DNA of 64,000 nucleotides, taken from positions 62,001 to 126,000 of the forward strand of contig CAVRYA010000009.1 of the NCBI GenBank assembly GCA_963725315.1, given 5' to 3'. How positions within the stretch are numbered: position 1 is the stretch's first letter; each line of letters opens with the position of its first letter. This document shows, piece by piece, positions 8,794 to 18,433 of this stretch. A program made the position numbers and the translations under genes. A model generated the notes under the pieces. That model was not told the origin of the DNA and did not search any database. It was given only the letters and a program-made list of their open reading frames with translations. This DNA comes from JBBRHQ01 sp963725315 (GTDB taxonomy: Bacteria > Actinomycetota > Thermoleophilia > Solirubrobacterales > 70-9).

Positions 8794-9654
8794 TCAAGCC
8801 GGGTTCTCCGCCGGTACCTGGGCCGGCGGGCGGGCGGGGCTCCTTCGCAGCCGCAGTCGGTCCGGCCACAGCACGTAGACCGCCATCGGCACCGCGTAGA
8901 ACAGGTAGATCAGGGCCTCGCCGACCGTCGGCTTCGGCTGCAGCCCGAGCATCCCGGTGAGCAGCGAGCCGGAGATCGTTCCCGGCTGCACCAGCCAGGA
9001 GAGGTCGACCGCCTGTCCCTGGAGCTGGTTGAACCAGCCCGCCTCATGGGCGGTGTGCAGCGAGACCGAGAGCAGTCCGGCGGCGACGAAGACGAGGACG
9101 AGGCCGGTGACCCTGAAGAAGCGCGAGAGGTTGATCCGCACGCCGCCCCGGTAGAGACCGATGCCGATCGCCACCGCGAGCAGGACGCCGATCACCGCGC
9201 CGGCGCCGGCCGCGGTGGTGTCGGTGGCGTCCTGGAAGGCGGCGAGCAGGAACACCGAGGTCTCGAGGCCCTCGCGGAGGACCGCGAGGAAGGCCATTCC
9301 GACCAGGGCCAGGGTCGAGCCCGCGATCAGCGCCTCGGCGGCGCTGCCCTCGAGAGAGCTGCGGATGCTGCGCGCGTGGCGGCGCATCCAGACGATCATG
9401 TAGGTGACGGCGCCCACGGCGAGCACTCCGATCACGGTCTCCAGCGCCTCCTGCTCGCGCTGGGGAAGCTCCTGGCCGACGACCCTCAACGTGATCGCTG
9501 CCGCGACGCAGAGCGCGATCGCGATCGCGACCCCAAGCCACATCTGCCGGAGCGCGTCGCTGCGCCCCTCCTTGACCAGGAAGGCGGCGATGATGCCGAC
9601 GATCAGGGCCGCCTCGACGCCCTCGCGAAGGCCGATGACGAGGGTCGGGATCAC
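8794..9654 (-). CDS. efeU: FTR1-family high-affinity iron permease (EfeU)
   Basis: A 286-residue, seven-helix membrane protein of normal length for EfeU. It carries two REGxE motifs typical of Ftr1 iron permeases: REGVEAALIVG in helix 1 and REGLETSVFL in helix 4, whose Glu residues bind ferric ion during transport. EfeU normally works with EfeO (periplasmic iron binding) and EfeB (haem peroxidase); here only a stub of efeB remains downstream. An IdeR/DtxR-like operator lies about 40-70 bp upstream, so iron repression is likely. Confidence 0.92.
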   Translation of the reverse strand: MIPTLVIGLREGVEAALIVGIIAAFLVKEGRSDALRQMWLGVAIAIALCVAAAITLRVVGQELPQREQEALETVIGVLAVGAVTYMIVWMRRHARSIRSSLEGSAAEALIAGSTLALVGMAFLAVLREGLETSVFLLAAFQDATDTTAAGAGAVIGVLLAVAIGIGLYRGGVRINLSRFFRVTGLVLVFVAAGLLSVSLHTAHEAGWFNQLQGQAVDLSWLVQPGTISGSLLTGMLGLQPKPTVGEALIYLFYAVPMAVYVLWPDRLRLRRSPARPPAQVPAENPA

Positions 9655-9829
9655 TTGGCGGCGGTCACGGTTGGGGTCATTCGGGGGAATCGGAGTTAGG
9701 GGTCCCTAATTAGGCGAGCCGAAACCGTAGCACGGCGCTTGGGATTGCGGGGGATCAGATTCGGACGGTTGATCGTGGGCCTTGCTCGGCGGCCCGCCCG
9801 CCCCTCGCTTGGCTTGGCAGACTTGGCCG
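9655..9829. other. Divergent intergenic region between efeU and rlmN
   Basis: 175 bp between divergent starts. It holds the palindromic TTAGG-type sites described separately at 9696-9723 and must carry both promoters, but no clear -10/-35 pair stands out. Confidence 0.6.
9696..9723. promoter_or_regulatory. Putative IdeR/DtxR iron-repressor operator upstream of efeU
   Basis: TTAGGGGTCCCTAA (9696-9709) is a perfect 6-2-6 palindrome. It overlaps CCTAATTAGG (9705-9714) and is followed by TTAGGCGAGCCGAA (9710-9723), another near-palindrome of the same type. Known IdeR/DtxR boxes are built from TTAGG...CCTAA half-sites, and overlapping double sites are common. Position just upstream of an iron permease fits. 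No binding evidence exists from sequence alone. Confidence 0.6.
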
Positions 9830-10820
9830 GTGGACCTCCCCGCACTCCAGAGGGCCATGGACGAGGCCGGCGAGCCGCGCTACCGCGCCCGCCAGGTCTG
9901 GCAATGGCTCGCCCGCGGCGCCGGCTCCTTCGAGGAGATGACCGACCTCTCGCTTGCCCTGCGCCGCCGGCTCGCCGCCGAGCTGCCGATCTCCTCGCTC
10001 TCGATGTTGCGCGAGGCGCGTTCTGCGGACGGCACCGTCAAGGCCCTGTTCGAGACCGCCGACGGTCGCCCGCTGGAGGCGGTGCTGATCAGCTACCGGG
10101 ACGGTCGCCGCTCGGTCTGCCTCTCGAGCCAGTCGGGGTGCCCGCTCACCTGCAGCTTCTGCGCCACCGGCCAGATGAGCTTCGGCCGCAACCTGAGCGA
10201 GTCGGAGATCCTCGACCAGGCACTTCACTTCCGCCGTCGCCGCGATCTCAACCACGCCGTCTTCATGGGGATGGGAGAGCCGATGATGAACCTCGACGCC
10301 GTCCTCGCCGCCTGCGAGCGGCTTCCAGAGACCGGGATCTCAAACGCCCACACCACGGTCTCGACGGTCGGCTGGGTCCCGGGCATCGAGAGGATGGCGA
10401 GCGAGGGGTCCGCGGTGCGCCTGGCGCTCTCGCTGCACGCAGCCGAGGACGCGCTGCGCAGCGAGCTGATGCCGGTCAACGAGCGCTATCCGCTGGCAGA
10501 GGTGCTGGATGCCTGCCTCGCCTGGCATCGCACCCGCAGGCGCAAGGTGTTCGTCGAGTACCTGATGCTGGCGGGCGTCAACGACGCTCCCGAGCAGGCC
10601 GCTGCCCTGGCGTCGGTACTGCGTCCGGCGCGGGCCTTCAAGATCAACCTGATCCCCTACAACCCGACCGGGACCGGTTTCGAGGGCTCGAGCCCGGAGG
10701 CGATAGACGCCTTCCGGGGCGTGCTGCGGCGGGGAGGGAATGCCCGCCACGGTGCGCCTCACCCGCGGCCGCGACATCGACGCCGCCTGCGGGCAGCTCG
10801 CCGGCACCGCGGCCGGTTAG
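9830..10820 (+). CDS. rlmN: Dual-specificity RNA methyltransferase RlmN (one frame break)
   Basis: A radical SAM methyltransferase that adds the C2 methyl group to A2503 of 23S rRNA and to A37 of some tRNAs. The N-terminal domain (VDLPALQRAMDEAGEPRYRA) is followed by the CxxxCxxC cluster motif GCPLTCSFCATGQ, then GMGEPMMN and SLHAAEDALRSELMPVN, all standard. I chose GTG 9830, where the conserved domain begins; an earlier ATG at 9782 is in frame. Near 10737 (GGGGAGGGAATG) one extra base shifts the frame. In the other frame the expected tail PATVRLTRGRDIDAACGQL follows to a TAG at 10818-10820. Corrected length is ~329 residues. The stop overlaps the stop of the convergent gene. Confidence 0.88.
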
Positions 10821-11321
10821 GATCCCGGGCCGGACCCCGCCGCGCGCGGCTCGAGCGCGATCACCGGGATCAGGCGGGCTGCCGGCGCGCTTCTCGTAGA
10901 CGCTGAACCCGGGGTAGGTGCGGTTGACGAGGCGCCAGGCGCGCTCCCGCTCCTCTCCGCTCAGCTCGCGGGCCAGGTAGCGGCGCTCCCGGCCGTTCTG
11001 CATGAAGCTGACGTCGGGGTTGGCCCGGAGGTTGCGATACCAGGCGGGGTGGCGCACGTCGCCGCCGCGGGAGGCGACGATCAGGATGCTCTCGCCGTCG
11101 ACCGTGTGGACGAGCGGCGTCTCCCGCTCGATCCCGCTCTTCGCCCCGCGCACCCGCAGCACCCCGACCCGCCCGACGCCGGCGGTGCTGAAGCGGCCGC
11201 GGCTGAGGCGCAGCAGGGGCCGGTCGAGGTGCGGGGCGAGGTTGACGTAGAACCAGGATCCGGGCTTCGAGGAGGCCGCCGCGATGATCGCCCGCTCGAA
11301 GCGGCTGCGGCCGGGCTCCAC
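10817..11321 (-). CDS. Nitroreductase/deazaflavin (F420)-dependent oxidoreductase, DDN family (one frame break)
   Basis: About 167 residues after correction. The central block RGAKSGIERETPLVHTVDG, followed by ILIVASRGGDVRHPAWYRNL and LRANPDVSF, is the signature of the DDN/pyridoxamine-oxidase-like F420-dependent family. The frame breaks near 10880 by one extra C (GCAGCCCGCC). The other frame restores RLIPVIALEPR and a TAA at 10817-10819. The GTG start lies one base after the zwf stop, so the two are probably co-transcribed. Known members use reduced F420 to reduce quinones, nitro compounds or enones. The link with glucose-6-phosphate oxidation, a common source of reducing power, is suggestive only. 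Confidence 0.8.
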
Positions 11322-11322
11322 C

Positions 11323-12766
11323 TCAGCCCTCTGCCCGGTCGGGCATCCAGGGCTCGTGCCAGTCGCAGACGCCGCGGGTCAGCTTCGATGCTTCCGGCGG
11401 CCCCCACGAGCCGGGCTCATAGGGGATCACTGAGCCCGGGTCGTCGAGCAGCGGCTGCACCACCCGCCAGGTCTCCTCGATGCCGTCGCTGCGGGTGAAC
11501 AGGTCGGACGCGGCCGCGGATCGCGTCGTCGAGCAGGCGCTCGTAGGGCTCGGGGTCCTCGCCCGGAGTCTTCTCGAAGAGGACCTCGAGGTCGGCCGCC
11601 TCGAACGCCTCCTTGCCGGCCTGCTTCATCAGGAAGCGGATCCGCGCCCCGGGGGTCGGGTCGATGCGGATCGCCAGCTGGTTTGGCTCGGGGATCCTCC
11701 CGGTGCCGACCCCGAGGCGGGGCGGCCGCTTGAAGACGACCTGGATCTCGGTCGCCTTGACCGGCAGCTTCTTGCCGGCCCGGATGAAGAAGGGGATCCC
11801 GCTCCAGCGCCAGTTGTCGATCTCCAGCTCGAGCGCTACGAAGGTCTCGGTGGTCGAGTCCTTCGCCACCCCGTCGATGCCCAGGTAGCCGTCGTACTGG
11901 CCGCGTACGTAGCGCTTCGGGTCGGCGTCGCGGATCGCCTTGAACAGCTCCAGCTTCTTGTCGCGGATCGAGTCCTTCTGGTTGCCCGCCGGCGGCTCCA
12001 TCGCGATCAGCCCGAGCATCTGCAGGGCGTGGTTCTGGATCACGTCGCGCAGGGTCCCGACCGGGTCGTAGAAGCGGCCGCGGTCCTCGACCCCGAAGCT
12101 CTCCGCCAGGGTCATCTGCACGTGGGAGACGAACTGGCGGTTCCAGACCGGCTCGAGGATCGAGTTGGCGAAGCGCAGGTAGGTGATGTCCATCACCGGC
12201 TCCTTGCCGAGGTAATGGTCGATCCGGTAGATCTGGTCCTCGCGGAGGATCTCGAGCAGCTCGGCCTCCAGCGCCGCGGCCGAGGCGAGGTCGTGGCCGA
12301 AGGGCTTCTCGATCACCACCCGGGCGTTCTCCGTCACCCCGGCCTTGCCCAGGGCGCGGACCACGTCGGCGAAGAGGAAGGGTGGGATCTCGAGGTAGAA
12401 GACCGGCTGCTCGTGGTCGGAGACCGCCTCCTTGACGCGCTCGAACGTCTGGGGGTCGGAGTAGTCGCCGCCGACGTAGCGCAGCCGCCCGGCAAGGCGG
12501 GCGAAGACGTCCCCGTCGGGATCCTCGACGCTGGTCGAGACCGACTCGCGGACGTGGTTGACGAGGTCGTCGTGGGTCCAGTCGTTGCGGGCCACGCCGA
12601 CGATCGTGAAGTTGAGCTCGCCGCGGGCCTCGAGGCGGTAGAGCGCCCGGAAGGTCATCTTCTTGGCCAGGTCGCCGGTGATCCCGAAGATGACGAGCAC
12701 GTCGGCCGCGCCGGGCGGGCGCTTCTTCTTCGCAGCCATCGCCGCGGAGGCTATCCGTTCGGGCAT
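11323..12766 (-). CDS. zwf: Glucose-6-phosphate 1-dehydrogenase, first copy (one frame break)
   Basis: Oxidises glucose 6-phosphate to 6-phosphoglucono-lactone, making NADPH. The NADP site is FGITGDLAKKMTF. The active-site block is RIDHYLGKE, with the canonical Lys and Glu, and FGVEDRGRFYDPVG follows. Near 11513 one extra base (CGGCCGCGTCC) breaks the frame just after YERLLDDAIRG. The other frame gives SDLFTRSDGIEETWRVVQ and ends WHEPWMPDRAEG at a TGA at 11323-11325. Corrected length is ~480 residues, normal for the family. It starts 35 bp from the divergent gnd gene, and an alternative start (MAAKKKRP) lies nine codons in. A second zwf is present at 21.7 kb. Confidence 0.9.
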
Positions 12767-12801
12767 AGGATCAGGACCCGCAACCGAGGAAGGGGTCGTG
12801 C

Positions 12802-13820
12802 ATGGAGCTTGGAATGGTCGGGCTGGGACGGATGGGCGCCAACATCGTCCGCCGCCTGATGCGCGACGGGCACACCTGCGTCGTCTACGACGTCAATCCC
12901 GAGGCGGTCGAGACGCTGGCCGGCGAGGGCGCCGAGGGGGCCTCCTCGCTCGAGGAGCTCGCCTCGAAGATGACGCGCCCCGCGCGCCGTCTGGGTGATG
13001 GTCCCGGCCGGCGAGATCACCGACAAGACGATCCACGCGGTCGCCGACGTGCTGGAGAAGGGCGACGCGATCATCGACGGCGGCAACTCCTACTACCGCG
13101 ACGACATGCGCCACTCGTCCGAGCTGGCCGAGCGCGGCATCGACTTCATCGACTGCGGCACCAGCGGCGGCGTCTTCGGGCTGGAGCGCGGCTACTGCCT
13201 GATGATCGGCGGCCCCGACGCCGCGGTCGAGCGGCTCGACCCGATCTTCGCCACGGTGGCCCCCGGGGTCGACTCCGCCGAGCGCACCCCGGGCCGCAGC
13301 GGCGAGCCGGGGCCGGCCGAGAACGGCTACCTGCACTGCGGCCCGAGCGGCGCCGGCCACTTCGTGAAGATGGTCCACAACGGGATCGAGTACGGGATCA
13401 TGGCCGCCTACGCCGAGGGGCTGAACGTGCTGCGCAACGCCAACGCCGGCAAGGCCGAGCGCGACCGCCGACGCCGAGACCGCCCCGCTCGAGCATCCCG
13501 AGTACTACCAGTACGACATCGACATCCCCGAGGTCGCCGAGGTCTGGCGGCGGGGCAGCGTGGTCGGCTCCTGGCTGCTCGACCTGACCGCCGCGGCGCT
13601 GCAGGAGTCCGGCGACCTGGCCGATTTCTCCGGCCGCGTCTCGGACTCGGGCGAGGGGCGCTGGACCTCGATCGCCGCGATCGAGGAGGGGGTGCCGGCG
13701 CCGGTGCTGACCGCGGCGCTCAACGAGCGCTTCTCCTCGCGCGACCTCGACGAGTTCGGCGACAAGGTGCTCTCTGCGATGCGCAAGCAGTTCGGCGGCC
13801 ACGACGAGAAGAAGGCGTAG
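12802..13820 (+). CDS. gnd: 6-phosphogluconate dehydrogenase, decarboxylating, short form (two frame breaks)
   Basis: Converts 6-phosphogluconate to ribulose 5-phosphate, CO2 and NAD(P)H. The N-terminus MELGMVGLGRMGANIVRRL is the Rossmann signature. The substrate region includes DGGNSYYRDD, then DCGTSGGVFGLERGYCLMIGG and HFVKMVHNGIEYGIM with the catalytic Lys. The frame breaks twice, each by one extra C: near 12978 (GCGCCCCGCGC) and near 13468 (GCGACCGCCGAC). Correcting both restores RPRAVWVMVPAGE and ERDADAETAPLEHPEYYQYD. The total of 1019 bases equals 339 codons plus two, exactly as expected. It is divergent from zwf and followed closely by pgl. Confidence 0.88.
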
Positions 13821-13822
13821 CG

Positions 13823-14576
13823 GTGGAGGTCGAGGTCCTCGCCGACGCCGAGGCCGCGGCGGCGAGGGCGGCCGAGGTGATCGCAGAGGCCGGCGCGCGA
13901 GGCGGGCAGCGACCGCGGCTCCTTCTCGCTCGCGGTCAGCGGCGGCCGCTCGCCCTGGCGGATGCTGGCGCTGCTGGCCGAGATGGCGCTGCCCTGGGAG
14001 GAGACCCAGGTCTTCCAGGTCGACGAGCGGGTCGCCGAGCCCGGCAGCGACGATCGCAACCTCACCCACCTGCTGCTGGCCCTGCCGCTGGAGCGCCATG
14101 CCTCGATCCGCCCGATGCCGGTGACCAGCACCGACCTCGCCGCCGCCGCGGCGGAATACGAGGCGGGGCTTCCCGAGGGGCTCGACCTCGTCCACCTCGG
14201 CCTCGGCCCCGACGGCCACACCGCCTCGCTCGTCCCCGGGGACGACGTGCTCGAGGTCACCGACCGCCGCGTCGCGATCACCTCGGGCGCCTACCAGGGC
14301 CACCGCCGAATGACCCTCACCTATCCGGCCCTGGCCGCGGCCCGCCGCATCCTCTGGCTCGTCACCGGCGCCGACAAGCAGGAGGCGATGAAGAAGCTCC
14401 TTGCCTCCGACCCGAGCGTCCCGGCCGGCAGGGTGGAGAACGACGAGATGCTGCTGATCGCCGACCGCGCCGCCGCGGGGCGAAGCTTCGTAGCGGCTGG
14501 CGGAGTCTGCCGAGGACGAGGCTTCATCTCTCATGCTGCGGATTTCGTCCACTCGACCCCTGTGGAGGGCCGCTAG
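13823..14576 (+). CDS. pgl: 6-phosphogluconolactonase (frame break near N-terminus)
   Basis: Hydrolyses 6-phosphogluconolactone, the step between zwf and gnd. A GTG two bases after the gnd stop opens VEVEVLADAEAAAARAAEVI. Near 13897 one extra base shifts the frame, after which SLAVSGGRSPWRML, TQVFQVDERVAEPGS and LGLGPDGHTASL appear, all family motifs. The C-terminal end is uncertain. The frame runs to TAG 14574-14576, overlapping the convergent rpiA stop in a CTAG palindrome. A further one-base error near 14480 would instead end it at TAG 14491-14493, just after the usual ADRAAAG end (about 222 residues). Confidence 0.82.
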
Positions 14577-15248
14577 CCCCTACCCAGCTCGATCCGCTCC
14601 GCGTTCTCGCCGCGGCCGATGAGGACCTCGGCGACCATCGCGGGCGGGAAGAGGCCGTGGGCGGCGACGCCCGGGTCGGCGTCCAGCCAGGCCGCGAGCG
14701 CCGCGGGGTTGCCGGCGTCGCCCCGGTAGTCGGCGATCACGCCGCCGTCGGGGCTGGGCGGTGCGTCGCGCAGCTCGACCTCACCCAGCCGGGCAAGGGT
14801 CGAGGCGAGCCCGAAGGCGAACAGCTCCAAGGGCACCGGCGGGCCCAGCTCCGCCACCGGCTTGCTCGAGTCGACGATCACCACGAAGCGCTCCGCGGCC
14901 CCGGCGACGATCTTCTCGCGCAAATGCGCCCCGCCACCGCCCTTGATGAGCCAGCCGTCCGGGGTCACCTGGTCGGCGCCGTCGATCGCGATGTCGAGGC
15001 GCTCGAGGCGCTCGAAGGGCTCGACCTCGATCCCCAGCCCGCGGGCCGCATCCTCGGTCGCCGGCGAGGTGGCTACGCAGCGGATCCCGGAGAGTCCGCG
15101 TTCGGCCAGCGCCGGCAGCAGGTGGGCGACGGTGGAGCCGGTGCCCAGGCCGACCCTCATTCCGTCCTCGACCACGGCCGCCGCCGGCCCGCGCGGCCGC
15201 CCGCTTCTCCAGCTCGGCTGGGCTCAGCTCCGGCAAACCGCCCGGCAC
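14573..15248 (-). CDS. rpiA: Ribose-5-phosphate isomerase A (one frame break near start)
   Basis: Interconverts ribose 5-phosphate and ribulose 5-phosphate. The conserved sequence MRVGLGTGSTVAHLLPAL is the phosphate-binding start of RpiA. DIAIDGADQVTPDGWLIKGG holds the active-site Asp pair and the KGGGGA loop, and REKIVAGAAERFVVIVDSSK follows. Upstream of residue ~28 the frame breaks by one extra G near 15193. In the other frame ELSPAELEKRAAARA leads back to a GTG at 15248. Corrected length is ~224 residues. It is convergent with pgl and divergent from tkt. Confidence 0.87.
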
Positions 15249-15307
15249 TGTATGGGGCGGGGGAGTCGAAAGCACGGCAGCCACCACGGGTAGGATCGGG
15301 GGAGCAG

Positions 15308-17366
15308 ATGGAGGCTGCCACCACACCCCGCGCCGTCGATATCGACCAGCTCTGCATCAACACGATCCGGACCCTCTCGATCGACGCAATCGAGAAGGCC
15401 CAGTCGGGGCATCCGGGGACGCCGATGGCGCTCGCCCCGCTCGCCTACACGCTCTGGCAGCGCTTCCTGCGCTTCGACCCCGCCGACCCGATCTGGCCGA
15501 ACCGCGACCGCTTCGTGCTCTCCGCCGGCCACGCCTCGATGCTGCTCTACTCGCTCCTGCACCTGGCTCAGGTGAAGTCGGTCGACTCCGAGTACGAGAC
15601 CCAGGGGGAGCCGGCGATCAGCCTCGCCGACATCGAGAGCTTCCGCCAGCTCGGCTCGAAGGCTGCCGGGCACCCTGAGTACCGGCTCGCCTCCGGGATC
15701 GAGACGACCACCGGGCCGCTCGGCCAGGGGGTCGCGACCTCGGTCGGGATGGCAATCGCCGGCAAGTGGGATCGCGAGCACTTCGGCGACGACCTCTTCG
15801 ACTTCGATGTCTACGCGGTCTGCGGCGACGGCTGCCTGATGGAGGGGGTCTCGAGCGAGGCCGCCTCGATCGCCGGCCACCAGGGGCTCGACAACCTCTG
15901 CTGGATCTACGACAACAACCACATCACGATCGACGGCCACACCGAGATCACCTACGAGGACGACGTCGCCGCCCGCTTCATGGGCTACGGCTGGGCGGTG
16001 ACCAGGGTCGGCGACGCCAACGACGTCGAGCTGATCACGCGCGCCCTGGAGCGCTTCCGGGAGGAGCGCGACCGCCCGACCCTGATCATCCTCGACAGCC
16101 ACATCGGCTACGGCTCCCCGCACAAGCAGGACACCCCCGAGGCGCACGGGGAGCCGCTCGGCGCCGAGGAGGTGCGCGAGACCAAGCGCGCCTACGGCTG
16201 GCCCGAGGACGCACAGTTCCTCGTCCCCGACGGCGTCTACGAGCACTTCACCGCCGGGATCGGCGAGCGCGGAGCGCGCCTTCACGCCGAGTGGAGGCAG
16301 CGGGTCGACGCCGCGGACGCCGGCGCTCTCGGTGCAGATCGACCAGATGCAGCGGCGTGAGCTGCCCGAGGGCTGGGACTCCGAGATCCCGAGCTTCGAG
16401 GCGGACGAGAAGGGCGTCGCGACCCGCAAGGCCGCCCATCAGGTGCTCAACTCGATCGCCCCCCGGGTGCCGTGGCTGCTCAGCGGCTCTGCCGACCTGA
16501 CCGGCTCGGCGGCGAGCGGACTCGACTACGAGGGCGCCGCCGACTTCCAGCCCTCAGACCGCGCCGGGCGCACCCTTCACTACGGGATCCGCGAGCACGA
16601 GTCGGCGGCGATCTCCAACGGCCTCTCGCTCTCCAAGCTGCGGCCGGTCTGGTCCACCTACCTGATCTTCTCCGACTACGCCCGCCCGGCGATCCGCCTC
16701 TCCGCCCTGATGGAGCTGCCGGTGATCCACTGGTTCAGCCACGACTCGATCGGCCTCGGCGAGGACGGGCCCACCCACCAGCCGGTCGAGCAGCTCGCCT
16801 CGCTGCGGGCGATCCCCAACCTCAACGTGATCCGGCCCTGCGACGCGAACGAGGCGGCCGCGGCCTGGCGGGTGATCATGCCGCTGCGCCACGAGCCGGC
16901 GGCCCTGGTGCTGAGCCGCCAGAACCTGCCGGTGCTCGACCGCTCCCGCTACGCACCGGCCGAGGGCCTGGCGCGCGGCGGCTACGTGCTGGGGGACTGC
17001 GAGGGTGAGCCCGAGGTGATCCTGATCGGGACCGGCAGTGAGGTCCACCTCGCGGTGAGTGCCTACGAGGAGCTCAGCGCCGACGGGGTTCGCGCCCGGG
17101 TGGTCAGTCTTCCCTCCTGGCAGCTCTTCGACCGCCAGGATGAGGCCTACCGCGAGAGCGTCCTGCCCGCCGCGGTCGGCGCCCGGGTCGCGGTCGAGCA
17201 GGCCTCCACCCTCGGCTGGGACCGCTATGTCGGCCCGGAGGGCAGGATCGTCGGCATGCACACGTTCGGCGCCTCGGCGCCGCTCCGAGACGTCGAGAAC
17301 AAGTTCGGCTTCACGCCCGAGAAGGTCGCCGAAGCCGCCCGAGAAATGATCGAGAGGAAGCAATGA
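15308..17366 (+). CDS. tkt: Transketolase (one frame break)
   Basis: A thiamine-diphosphate enzyme of the non-oxidative pentose phosphate pathway. N-terminal half: IEKAQSGHPGTPMALAPLAY, FVLSAGHASMLLYSLLH and GCLMEGVSSEAASIAGH (TPP-binding GDG...). C-terminal half: FADYxRPA-like FSDYARPAIRL, HDSIGLGEDGPTHQPVEQL and the transketolase C domain. One extra G near 16322 (GACGCCGGCGCTC) separates the halves; removing it restores AADAALSVQIDQMQRRELPEG. Total is 2059 bases, 686 codons plus one. The ATG overlaps no other gene. The stop overlaps the tal ATG (ATGA), so tkt and tal are coupled. Confidence 0.9.
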
Positions 17367-18430
17367 GCGACTCGACCCGCAAGCTGCACGACCTGGGGCA
17401 GAGCCTCTGGGTCGACAACATCACGCGCTCGATGCTGGCTGACGGCATCCTCCAGGGCTACATCGACGACTTCAACCTGACCGGGCTGACCTCGAACCCG
17501 ACGATCTTCGACAAGGCGATCAGCCAAGGGGAGGACTACGACGAGCAGATCGAGGCCTCCACCGCCCCCACCACCGAGGAGCGCTTCTTCGAGTTGGCGA
17601 TAACCGACCTGACCGACGCCGCGGAGCTCTTCGCGCCGATCCACAGCCGCACGGACGGCGTCGACGGCTACGTCTCCCTGGAGGTCTCGCCGCTGCTGGC
17701 TGACGACACGGAGGCGACCACGGCGCAGGCGGCGAAGCTCCACGCTCAGGCCGACCGCGACAACGTCTTCATCAAGATCCCCGGGACCCAGGCCGGCCTC
17801 AAGTCGATCGAGGACTCGATCTACGCCGGCATCCCGGTCAACGTCACCCTGCTGTTCTCGGGCGATCAGTACCTGGCCGCGGCCGACGCCTACCTGAAGG
17901 GCATCGAGCGGCGGGTCGCCGAGGGGCTCGACCCCGCGGTGCCCTCGGTCGCCTCGCTGTTCATGAGCCGCTGGGACGTCAAGGTGGCCGAGCGCTCTCC
18001 CGCGGAGCTCTACGGCAAGCTGGGGATCGCGATCGGCAAGGACGCCTACCGCAGCTACCGCGAGCTGCTCGCTTCGACCCGCATGCAGCGCCTCCAGAAC
18101 GAGGGCGCCCGGCCGCAGCGCCTGCTCTGGGCAAGCACCGGCACCAAGGACGACACCCTCTCCGACGTGCTCTACGTCGAGGGCCTCGCCTCGCCGCTGA
18201 CCGTCAACACGATGCCCGAGACGACGCTCGCGGCGTTCGCCGACCACGGCACGGTGGGCGAGCCGCTCCCCGCCGACGGGGGCGACGCCGACGAGGTCCT
18301 GGCGGCGCACCGCGAGGCCGGGATGGAGCCCAAGGAGCTCGCGGCGCAGCTCCAGGAGGAGGGCAAGGAGACCTTCGTCGCCTCCTGGAAGGACCTGCTG
18401 GCCTCGATCGAGCGCCAGAAGGTCGCCTAG
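17363..18430 (+). CDS. tal: Transaldolase
   Basis: 355 residues, intact. Moves a dihydroxyacetone unit between sugar phosphates. The N-terminus has LHDLGQSLWVDNITRSML and DFNLTGLTSNPTIFDKAI, a hallmark of the long actinobacterial transaldolases. VFIKIPGTQAGLKSIED holds the Schiff-base Lys on its strand, and NVTLLFSGDQY and SRWDVKVAE are the other barrel strands. The start overlaps the tkt stop and the gene is followed after 3 bases by pgi, giving a tkt-tal-pgi operon. Confidence 0.93.
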   Translation: MSDSTRKLHDLGQSLWVDNITRSMLADGILQGYIDDFNLTGLTSNPTIFDKAISQGEDYDEQIEASTAPTTEERFFELAITDLTDAAELFAPIHSRTDGVDGYVSLEVSPLLADDTEATTAQAAKLHAQADRDNVFIKIPGTQAGLKSIEDSIYAGIPVNVTLLFSGDQYLAAADAYLKGIERRVAEGLDPAVPSVASLFMSRWDVKVAERSPAELYGKLGIAIGKDAYRSYRELLASTRMQRLQNEGARPQRLLWASTGTKDDTLSDVLYVEGLASPLTVNTMPETTLAAFADHGTVGEPLPADGGDADEVLAAHREAGMEPKELAAQLQEEGKETFVASWKDLLASIERQKVA

Positions 18431-18433
18431 CGG

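Noticed and set aside
12995..16360. 1121-codon plus-strand frame joining parts of gnd, pgl and tkt
   Set aside because: It arises because frameshifts link pieces of three genes through antisense rpiA sequence; it is not one protein.
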